Positions 42,141-48,444 of a DNA stretch of 64,000 nt are shown one piece after another. The position numbers and the translations under genes were made by a program. The first letter of the stretch is position 1. The number at the start of each line of letters is the position of its first letter. Source of the stretch: Humibacter sp049446075. Its GTDB lineage: Bacteria > Actinomycetota > Actinomycetes > Actinomycetales > Microbacteriaceae. The stretch lies in NCBI RefSeq assembly GCF_049446075.1, contig NZ_JBMSEB010000001.1:2418001-2482000 (forward strand). The letters are read 5' to 3'. The notes under the pieces were generated by a model. It did no database searches, had not been told where the DNA came from, and saw nothing but the letters and a program-made list of their open reading frames with translations.

Positions 42141-43268
42141 ATGAGCGAGCAGAACCCGGAGATCCACAAGGGTCTGGCCGGTGTCGTGGTCGACACGACC
42201 GCGATCTCCAGCGTCAACCCGGCGAGCAATTCGCTGCTGTACCGCGGGTATCCGGTGCAAGAGCTGGCGGCGAAGTGCTCGTTCGAGGAGGTTGCGTACC
42301 TGCTCTGGCACGGCGAACTCCCCGGCGAGGACGAGCTCCGCACGTTCGAGCAGCAGGAACGGGCGCAACGCTCGCTCGCGCCCAACGTGCGGCGCGCGAT
42401 CGACGACATCCCGACATCCGCTCACCCGATGGACGTGCTGCGCACAGCTGTCAGTGTGATCGGAGCCGACGACGAGCACGGCGACTTCGGTGCGCTCGCC
42501 GACCCGTTCGAGGTGGTGTACCCCAAGGCGCTGCGGATGCTCGCGCAGCTGCCGGCGATCGTGGCGTACGACCAGCGACGCAGGCATGGCCTGGAGCTCG
42601 TGGAGCCGAACGACGAGCTCGACTACGCCAGCAACTTTCTGCACATGACGTTCGGCGAGGTGCCGGATGCCGTCGTGGTCGACGCGTTCCGCGTCTCGCT
42701 CATCCTGTACGCGGAGCACTCGTTCAATGCCTCCACGTTCACCGCCCGCGTCATTGCGTCCACCCTGTCGGATGTCTACAGCGCCGTGACCGGCGCGATC
42801 GGGGCGCTCAAGGGTCCGCTGCACGGCGGCGCGAACGAGGCGGTCATGGTGGCGTTCGAGGAGATCGGATCCGCCGACAAAGCCGAGCAGTGGCTCGACG
42901 ACGCGCTGGCGAACAAGCGCAAGATCATGGGGTTCGGCCACCGCGTGTACAAGAACGGGGACTCGCGCGTTCCGACGATGAAGGCATCCCTCGATCGGCT
43001 CGTCGAGTACTACGACCGACCCGAGGTGCTCGACCTGTACGAGACGTTGGAGAAGGCGATGGATGCCCGCAAAGGCATCAAGCCGAATGTCGACTACACG
43101 AGCGGGCCGGCCTACAACCTGATGGGTTTCGACACGGAGACCTTCACGCCCATCTTCGCCGCGGCCCGCATTACCGGGTGGACGGCGCACGTCATCGAGC
43201 AGCTGAGCTCGAACTCGCTGATCCGCCCGCTGTCGCAGTACAACGGACCCGCCGAGCGGCACCTGTAG
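42141..43268 (+). CDS. prpC: 2-methylcitrate synthase / citrate synthase II
   Basis: A 375-residue citrate synthase-fold enzyme; start 42141 follows AAGGAG. N-terminal KGLAGVVVDTTAISSVN and SLLYRGYPVQELA are typical of the bifunctional methylcitrate/citrate synthases. Active-site motifs are GPLHGGANEAVM and KIMGFGHRVYKNGDSRV; the C-terminal arginine region RITGWTAHVIEQ is present. It condenses propionyl-CoA with oxaloacetate and feeds PrpD. Confidence 0.92.
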   Translation: MSEQNPEIHKGLAGVVVDTTAISSVNPASNSLLYRGYPVQELAAKCSFEEVAYLLWHGELPGEDELRTFEQQERAQRSLAPNVRRAIDDIPTSAHPMDVLRTAVSVIGADDEHGDFGALADPFEVVYPKALRMLAQLPAIVAYDQRRRHGLELVEPNDELDYASNFLHMTFGEVPDAVVVDAFRVSLILYAEHSFNASTFTARVIASTLSDVYSAVTGAIGALKGPLHGGANEAVMVAFEEIGSADKAEQWLDDALANKRKIMGFGHRVYKNGDSRVPTMKASLDRLVEYYDRPEVLDLYETLEKAMDARKGIKPNVDYTSGPAYNLMGFDTETFTPIFAAARITGWTAHVIEQLSSNSLIRPLSQYNGPAERHL

Positions 43269-43292
43269 CGCGAGGCGGCCGGCACCGGCGGG

Positions 43293-44066
43293 CTACGCCG
43301 CAGGGAGCGTGAGGATCTCGGCGCCGTGCTCGGTGATCGCGATCGTGTGCTCGCTGTGTGCGGTGCGGGATCCTGTCGCGCTTCGGAGCGTCCAACCGTC
43401 GACATCGGTGACGAGGCGATCGGTGTCGGCCATGACCCACGGCTCGAGGGCGAGCAGCAGTCCGGGACGCAGCCGGTAGCCACGCCCGGGGCGGCCGGCG
43501 TTCGCGATGTGCGGATCCTGATGCATCGTCGACCCGATGCCGTGCCCGCCGAACTCCATGTTGATCGGGTAGCCGGCGTCGCTGAGCACCGAGCCGATGG
43601 CGCCTGAGATGTCGCCGATTCTGGCCCCGGGACAGGCGGCGGCGATCCCCGCCTCCAGCGCCCGCTCCGTCGCTTCGATCAGCGCCACGCTCTCCGCCGG
43701 GCGCGACTCGCCGACGATGAAGCTGATGGCCGAGTCGGCCGCGATCCCGTCCTTCAGCACGGCAAGGTCGAGGCTGAGCAGGTCGCCGTCGGCGAGTCCG
43801 TAGTCGTGGGGCTTCCCGTGGAGCACCGCGTCGTTGACCGACGTGCAGATGTAGTGCCCGAACGGCCCGCGCCCGAACGACGGTTCGTAGTCGACGTAGC
43901 ACGACTCGGCGCCGGCGTCGGTGATCATCTCCCTGGTCCACGCGTCGATGTCGAGGAGGTTGGTGCCGATCGTGCTGCGGCTCTTCATCGCTTGCAGGAT
44001 GCCTGCGACCAACCTGCCCGTCTCTCGTGCCCGCTCCATTTCCCCGGGGCTCAGGATCTCGATCAC
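43293..44066 (-). CDS. map: Type I methionine aminopeptidase
   Basis: A 257-residue MetAP1-type enzyme that removes the initiator Met. GTG start with GAGAGGTGAA upstream. Metal ligands are visible in order: Asp in LLSLDLAVLKDGIAADSA (two Asp), His in GHGIGSTMHQDP, Glu in LLALEPWV and Glu in AHSEHTIAI. It is divergent from an XRE regulator through a compact palindromic promoter, so this copy may be regulated rather than housekeeping; actinobacteria often have more than one map gene. Confidence 0.92.
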   Translation of the reverse strand: MIEILSPGEMERARETGRLVAGILQAMKSRSTIGTNLLDIDAWTREMITDAGAESCYVDYEPSFGRGPFGHYICTSVNDAVLHGKPHDYGLADGDLLSLDLAVLKDGIAADSAISFIVGESRPAESVALIEATERALEAGIAAACPGARIGDISGAIGSVLSDAGYPINMEFGGHGIGSTMHQDPHIANAGRPGRGYRLRPGLLLALEPWVMADTDRLVTDVDGWTLRSATGSRTAHSEHTIAITEHGAEILTLPAA

Positions 44067-44079
44067 ACTTCACCTCTCG

Positions 44080-44125
44080 AACCGATAACTATCCCGGTCA
44101 TACTATCCCGGTATTAGTATCGGTT
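44080..44125. promoter_or_regulatory. Divergent promoter/operator of map and the XRE regulator
   Basis: An outer perfect inverted repeat AACCGATA (44080-44087) / TATCGGTT (44118-44125) encloses two exact direct repeats ACTATCCCGGT (44088-44098 and 44102-44112). TAGTAT at 44115-44120 could be a -10 box placing the start of transcription at or next to the ATG at 44128, which lacks a ribosome-binding site: a likely leaderless transcript. The small XRE protein is the obvious candidate to bind here. Confidence 0.65.
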
Positions 44126-44127
44126 GC

Positions 44128-44439
44128 ATGGTCCGAATGCCTCTCACACCCGCCGATGTCGAACGCGGCCAGCGCCTCGGTGCGCTGTTGCGTCGTGCGC
44201 GGGGGGACCGCTCGATGCTGCAGACCGCCCTCGACGCCGGGCTCTCGCCGGAGACCCTTCGCAAGATCGAGACCGGGAGGGTGGCGACGCCCGCGTTCTC
44301 CACCATCGCCGCCGTTGCGGATGCTCTCGGCCTCTCCCTCGATGCCGTGTGGCGCGAGATCGCTCTGCCGGCCGAGCACGAGAGCTCGGGCTCCGGCGAC
44401 GCCGCTCGCTCCACGGCCGCGGAACGCCTCGCCTCGTAG
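44128..44439 (+). CDS. XRE-family helix-turn-helix regulator
   Basis: A 103-residue protein with a Cro/CI-type helix-turn-helix at ~15-72 (GALLRRARGDRSMLQTALDAGLSPETLRKIETGRVATPAFSTIAAVADALGL in several parts) and a Ser/Ala-rich tail. No sensor domain. The ATG lies 3 bp behind the operator repeats with no Shine-Dalgarno sequence. It probably represses itself and the divergent map gene. Confidence 0.85.
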   Translation: MVRMPLTPADVERGQRLGALLRRARGDRSMLQTALDAGLSPETLRKIETGRVATPAFSTIAAVADALGLSLDAVWREIALPAEHESSGSGDAARSTAAERLAS

Positions 44440-44618
44440 CCCCTCGCATCGTAGCCGGCCGGTGCCCGACGGCCTCCCGTTCCGCTGTCGCAAATCGCGG
44501 GTGCGGCCATCCGTGACCCGCGTTTCCTGACAGCGGAACGACGCTGCTCGCTCGCGACGCATGTCGCTGTCCGACAGAGGAATGGTCCCGCCGCGTATGG
44601 CCCGCATAGCGTTGCGGC

Positions 44619-45167
44619 ATGCACATGCTCTTGCGCACGATCCTGCACGCCTGGATCTCGCGGTTCGGCAAGCGGATCGGCCACTACGACGTCGCGTACA
44701 CGAGGTTCCGTGTGCTGCCGACCGACCTCGACATCCTCAGGCACATGAACAACGGCGTGTACCTGTCGATCTTCGACGTCGGCCGCTTCGACATGCTGCG
44801 CCGTAACGGCATCTGGCAGGTCTTCGCCGAGCGCGGCTGGTATCCAGTCGTGGCATCCGAGACGATCACGTTCCGCAAGTCGCTGCAGCTCTGGCAGCAG
44901 TTCGTCGTCGAATCCCGCATCATCGGCTTCGACGAGAAGGCCGTGTACGTGCAGCAGCGGGCGGTGGTCGGCGGCGAGATCTATGCAGAGGCGTTCATCA
45001 AGGCCCGGTTCCTCAAGCGCACGGGCGGCACCGTCTCGATCGACGAGTTGCTGGATGCGGTGGGCCCGATCCCGCCGCAGATCCACCTGCCCGAATGGCT
45101 GGGGCGGTGGGGCGACGACGTGAAGCTGCCCGCGACGCGCGCTGAGGCGCCCAGCGTCTGGGAGTGA
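44619..45167 (+). CDS. Acyl-CoA thioesterase family (4HBT-like hotdog) protein
   Basis: A 182-residue hotdog-fold protein. YTRFRVLPTDLDILRHMNNGVYLSIFDVGRFD carries the catalytic-type Asp and the HMNNG motif of 4-hydroxybenzoyl-CoA thioesterase-like proteins, followed by SETITFRKSLQLWQQF. A hydrophobic, basic N-terminal segment may associate with the membrane. The next gene overlaps it by 4 bp (GTGA). Substrate unknown. Confidence 0.82.
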   Translation: MHMLLRTILHAWISRFGKRIGHYDVAYTRFRVLPTDLDILRHMNNGVYLSIFDVGRFDMLRRNGIWQVFAERGWYPVVASETITFRKSLQLWQQFVVESRIIGFDEKAVYVQQRAVVGGEIYAEAFIKARFLKRTGGTVSIDELLDAVGPIPPQIHLPEWLGRWGDDVKLPATRAEAPSVWE

Positions 45168-46150
45168 CGGCCGGCGGACGTAGCCTTGAGCGCGTGACCA
45201 CCATCGCCGACCCGCTTCTCGAGTCGGCCACCCGTCCGCTGTTCTGCGAGTACCGGCCGGCAGAGCCGGTCGACCTGCGCAGCACGCTCGGAATCCTCGG
45301 TCGCGGCACGTACGACCAGACCACCATCTGGGATGCCACCGGCGTCTGGCGAACATTCCGCACGCCCAGTGGTCCGGCCACACTCCGGCTCGTCCAGCGT
45401 GCCGACGGCGTCGACGCCTTCGCCTGGGGGCTCGGCGCCGAGTGGGTCATCGCGGGCGTGCCCGAGCTGCTGGGGGCACGCGACGACTGGAATGCGCTCG
45501 ACTTGAGCAGGCATCCGTTCCTGTCCGAGGTGCGGCGCAGGCATTCTGGCATGCGGTTGCCGCGCACCCGGCGTGTTCTCGAGGCGCTCGTGCCCGCCAT
45601 CATCGAGCAGAAGGTGACGAGCCTCGAGGCCTACCGCGAATGGGCGCGGCTCGTGCGCTGGTTCGGCGAGGTCGCGCCGGGTGTTGCGGAGGGGGTCGCG
45701 CCGCGTGGGCTGCTGGTCTGCCCCTCGGCCCACACGTTGCGGCACATCCCGTCGTGGGAGTGGCACCGGCTGGGCGTGGATCCGAGCAGGTCGCGCACGG
45801 TGGTGCTGGCATCCCGGGTCGCGGATGGCCTTGAGCGATCCATCGACGACACGGGAGCGGATGCGGCGGCCAAGCTGCGCACCATCTCGGGCGTCGGCGT
45901 GTGGACGGCCGCCGAGACCCTGCAGCGCTCGCACGGCGATCCGGACCAGATCAGCGTCGGCGACTACCACCTGGCGTCGATCGTCGGCTTCGCGCTCACG
46001 GGCTCGAAGACGGACGACGACGGGATGCTCGAACTTCTGCAACCGTGGGCCGGCCAGCGACAGCGCGTGGTGCGGCTGATCCTCGCGTCCGGACGCCGAC
46101 AGGAGCGCCGCGGGCCACGCGCGACCATCACCGACCATCGCTGGCGCTGA
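45164..46150 (+). CDS. DNA-3-methyladenine glycosylase-like protein (HhH-GPD, AlkA type)
   Basis: A 328-residue base-excision repair protein. The C-terminal half has a helix-hairpin-helix with the glycosylase pattern LRTISGVGVWTAAETLQRSHGDPDQISVGDYHL, in which the Asp of VGDYH is the candidate catalytic residue. PAIIEQKVTSLEAYREWARLV marks the start of the HhH domain. The GTG start overlaps the thioesterase stop; GTG 45194 is an alternative. It probably removes alkylated purines. Confidence 0.85.
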   Translation: MTAGGRSLERVTTIADPLLESATRPLFCEYRPAEPVDLRSTLGILGRGTYDQTTIWDATGVWRTFRTPSGPATLRLVQRADGVDAFAWGLGAEWVIAGVPELLGARDDWNALDLSRHPFLSEVRRRHSGMRLPRTRRVLEALVPAIIEQKVTSLEAYREWARLVRWFGEVAPGVAEGVAPRGLLVCPSAHTLRHIPSWEWHRLGVDPSRSRTVVLASRVADGLERSIDDTGADAAAKLRTISGVGVWTAAETLQRSHGDPDQISVGDYHLASIVGFALTGSKTDDDGMLELLQPWAGQRQRVVRLILASGRRQERRGPRATITDHRWR

Positions 46151-46160
46151 GGCCCACCGG

Positions 46161-46375
46161 GGATTGAGCCGCGGGGGGCTGCCTGTCGCGGGTTGAGTAG
46201 CGGCGAAGCCGCCTGCCCCGGGTTGAGTAGCGGCGGAGCCGCGTATCAAAACCCCCGGTGGTTTCGATACGCGTCGCTGCCCGGCGCTACTCAACCCACG
46301 GTTCCCCCGCGACGCGGGCGACGCAACCCACGGTTCCGCGGCGCGCCGCGGCGCTACTCACCCGCGGTTCCGCGG
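46161..46375. repeat. Cluster of GGTTGAGTAGCGGC-family palindromic repeats
   Basis: At least two left arms (GGTTGAGTAGCGGCGAAGCC from 46191 and GGTTGAGTAGCGGCGGAGCC from 46221) and two or three right arms (GGTTTCGATACGCGTCGC... CTACTCAACC; then GCGACGCAACCCACGG and GCGGCGCTACTCACCCGCGG). CGCGGCGCGCCGCG within is itself palindromic. The largest repeat cluster in the window, between convergent genes. Confidence 0.85.
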
Positions 46376-46618
46376 CTATGCGCCGGCGTGCAGGTGCGGG
46401 TCGTCCTTCCAGGCGGGCATGCCCGACATGTAGGCGCGGGTCGAAGCTTCCACTTCGGCGCGGCTCTGCTCAGGGTGGGAGCGCTGCTGCCACGCCGTCA
46501 TGCGCTCGAAGCGCTCGTCGAAGCTCTGCAGGTTGCCGTCGGCATCCGTGCAGTTGGCGCAGTAGCGGCCGCTCTCGATGGGCATCCCGCAGCTCTCGCA
46601 GGTCAGTTGAGTGGTCAT
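46376..46618 (-). CDS. Small zinc-ribbon protein
   Basis: An 80-residue protein with a CX2C-X9-CX2C zinc ribbon (CESCGMPI...YCANC, C7, C10, C20, C23) at the N-terminus followed by an acidic helix and an aromatic tail. Start 46618 follows AAGGAGAACC. It resembles small putative zinc-ribbon proteins found next to regulators. It overlaps the MarR gene by 4 bp and is probably co-expressed with it; function unknown. Confidence 0.75.
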   Translation of the reverse strand: MTTQLTCESCGMPIESGRYCANCTDADGNLQSFDERFERMTAWQQRSHPEQSRAEVEASTRAYMSGMPAWKDDPHLHAGA

Positions 46619-47100
46619 GATGGTTCTCCTTCGATGTTCGATGGCTCCGCGATCGTTGCCGGCGCCGCGGCCGACGCGTCGACGAGCGCACGGAGGGCGG
46701 CGAGGAGGTCGGAGACCTGGCCGCCAGGCAGCCGCTGCAGAGCGGATGCCAGCATCCCCAGCCCGAGCACGCTCGAGTCGTCTCGCAGTACGTCGAGCCC
46801 GGCATCCGTGAGCCACACGAACGTGCGTCTGCGGTCGCCGGGGTCGGCGCGCCGCTCCAGCAGACCCTTGCGCTCGAGCCCCGTGACGATGTCGCTCGCC
46901 ACGGACTGAGCGCGGTCCAGGTGCTCGGCCAGCTCGCCGATCGTCAGCGGCCCGGCGAGCGAGAGGTGCGTGAGCACAGCCCGCGAGGCGCCGGGCAGCG
47001 CGCTGTGCTTGGCGTCCCTGCGATGAAACGTGAGGTACACCTGCTGGAACAACCGATCGAATGCCTCGGCATCGTGTGCGGGTCGCTCGTTGTGCGTCAC
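46615..47100 (-). CDS. MarR-family transcriptional regulator
   Basis: A 161-residue winged-helix regulator; GTG start at 47100. The DNA-binding part is LSLAGPLTIGELAEHLDRAQSVASDIVTGLERKGLLERRADPGDRRRTFVWLTDAG (~50-105, given here as one domain region), with the DRR wing motif intact. Coupled to the zinc-ribbon gene. The 193-bp upstream gap contains the inverted repeat at 47166-47225, a possible operator. Confidence 0.85.
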   Translation of the reverse strand: MTHNERPAHDAEAFDRLFQQVYLTFHRRDAKHSALPGASRAVLTHLSLAGPLTIGELAEHLDRAQSVASDIVTGLERKGLLERRADPGDRRRTFVWLTDAGLDVLRDDSSVLGLGMLASALQRLPGGQVSDLLAALRALVDASAAAPATIAEPSNIEGEPS

Positions 47101-47165
47101 GCGATCACTGTCGCCCCAGGGCGACGCATCGTCAATCCCGATGGATCTGCGTGGGCGCCCGCATT

Positions 47166-47225
47166 GCAGATCTGTCGCTCTTGCGTGCCTGCATGGGCAT
47201 CCGTGTGCAATGACGACAGATCTGC
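47166..47225. promoter_or_regulatory. 12-bp inverted repeat between marR and the siderophore-interacting gene
   Basis: GCAGATCTGTCG (47166-47177) and its exact complement CGACAGATCTGC (47214-47225) are separated by 36 bp; each arm contains the palindrome CAGATCTG. It lies in the marR upstream region and downstream of the siderophore-interacting gene, so it may be a paired MarR operator or part of a terminator. Confidence 0.5.
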
Positions 47226-47293
47226 GGGGTGGCGAGTGTCGAGCGCGGTGGAGCAGCCGCGGGCACCGAGTTCCGGCGAAGGGTCGCGATGGC

Positions 47294-48151
47294 TCAGTCC
47301 GGGTCGGACGGGTCGATCGGCTCGTGGTGGTCGCGGTTGACGATCCCGCGCTTCCAGTAGCCCTGCACGTCGAGCTGGTCCTGCCGCAGACCGGCCTCGT
47401 GCTTGAGGAAGCGCCGGATGGGCACGAGCGCGGATGCCTCGCCCGCGGCCCACACGTAGACATCCGGGCCGAGAGCCAGGGAGCGCACCGCCTCCTCCAG
47501 CTGGCCAGGACCGTCTTCGCGATACAGCCACTCCACTGATGCCCGCGACAGCTGCTCCTCGCTCAAGTACGGCTCGACCTCCTCGTCGGCCACGTCGAGC
47601 AAGGCCGTGATGCGAGTGGACTCCGGGAGCATGGCAAGCCATCGCGTGAACGCGGGAAGCGCCGTCTCGTCGGCGATGAGCACGGCCTCCGACGCGTCTT
47701 GCGGAGCGAGGTGCGAACCTCGGGGTCCGGCCACCGCGATCTCGTCGCCCGGCTGCGCCGAGGCCGCCCAGGCAGAAGCGGGACCGCCGCCGGCGCGGTC
47801 CTTCGGGTCGCCGTGCGCGGGATCCGGCGAGTGGAGCACGAAGTCGATGTCGAGCTCCGCGGCGCCGAATGGGGCGGGGCGATACTCGCGCGGGGTGTAA
47901 TCGCGAGAGATGATCACGCCATCCGTCGACCGATGGATGCCGTCGCTGCGCACCTCGGGAACCGTCAGCCGTCCCGTGGCCGGGTCGGGGAAGAACAGCT
48001 TCACGTGATCGGTGGGGCCGGGTGCCGAGAAATCATCGAGCGTGTCGCCCACGAGCGTGATGCGCACAATCGACGGCGTCAGCTGGTCGATGTGCGAAAC
48101 GGTCAGGCGTCGGATCGCCATGTCGTGGCGAAGGTGATCGCGTGTGGCCAT
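47294..48151 (-). CDS. Siderophore-interacting protein (FAD-dependent ferric reductase)
   Basis: A 285-residue SIP-family protein. FAD-binding N-terminal half (IVRITLVGDTLDDF, DHVKLFFPD, RDYTPREYRP with the flavin-contacting RxYT pattern, VLHSPDPAHG, GPRGSHLAP) and NADPH-binding C-terminal half (VLIADETALPAFTRWL, VYVWAAGEASALVPIRRFLKHEAG). It releases iron from imported ferric siderophores in the cytoplasm by reduction. No siderophore transporter is adjacent. Confidence 0.9.
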   Translation of the reverse strand: MATRDHLRHDMAIRRLTVSHIDQLTPSIVRITLVGDTLDDFSAPGPTDHVKLFFPDPATGRLTVPEVRSDGIHRSTDGVIISRDYTPREYRPAPFGAAELDIDFVLHSPDPAHGDPKDRAGGGPASAWAASAQPGDEIAVAGPRGSHLAPQDASEAVLIADETALPAFTRWLAMLPESTRITALLDVADEEVEPYLSEEQLSRASVEWLYREDGPGQLEEAVRSLALGPDVYVWAAGEASALVPIRRFLKHEAGLRQDQLDVQGYWKRGIVNRDHHEPIDPSDPD

Positions 48152-48201
48152 GCTTCGACGCTACGCCAGGGGGCGGTGAGTGGCTGGTGCGCCGGCACGC
48201 G

Positions 48202-48287
48202 CCGCGAAAAATCGGAGATCTGCGCCGACACGCCGCGTGTGAGGGCGTGTCGCCGCGGCTGGGCGGCGTGTCTCCGATTTTTCGCGG
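48202..48287. repeat. Large inverted repeat in a divergent promoter region
   Basis: Perfect 17-bp arms CCGCGAAAAATCGGAGA (48202-48218) and TCTCCGATTTTTCGCGG (48271-48287); the 52-bp interior contains further GACACGCCG/CGGCGTGTC complementarity, so the whole 86 bp can fold as one long hairpin. It lies between two diverging genes, where a terminator is not expected. The A-tract/T-tract arms stand out in this GC-rich context. Confidence 0.75.
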
Positions 48288-48444
48288 GGTGGCGGGCGGC
48301 GGCGAGGGTGGCGGTGGTGCGGGCAGGGAGTGCCCGGGGTGCGGCCGGGGCTGCAGGACGGCGGGGGTCGGCCGGATGGATGGGTGTGCGACGCAGCTGT
48401 GGAGAGTCCCGGGCGGTGCCGCGGGCGGGTAATAGGGTGAACGG

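Noticed and set aside
46615..47463. Longer 282-residue version of the MarR protein
   Set aside because: The added N-terminal part is low-complexity Arg/Ser/Pro sequence antisense or upstream of real coding sequence; GTG 47100 gives the normal MarR length.
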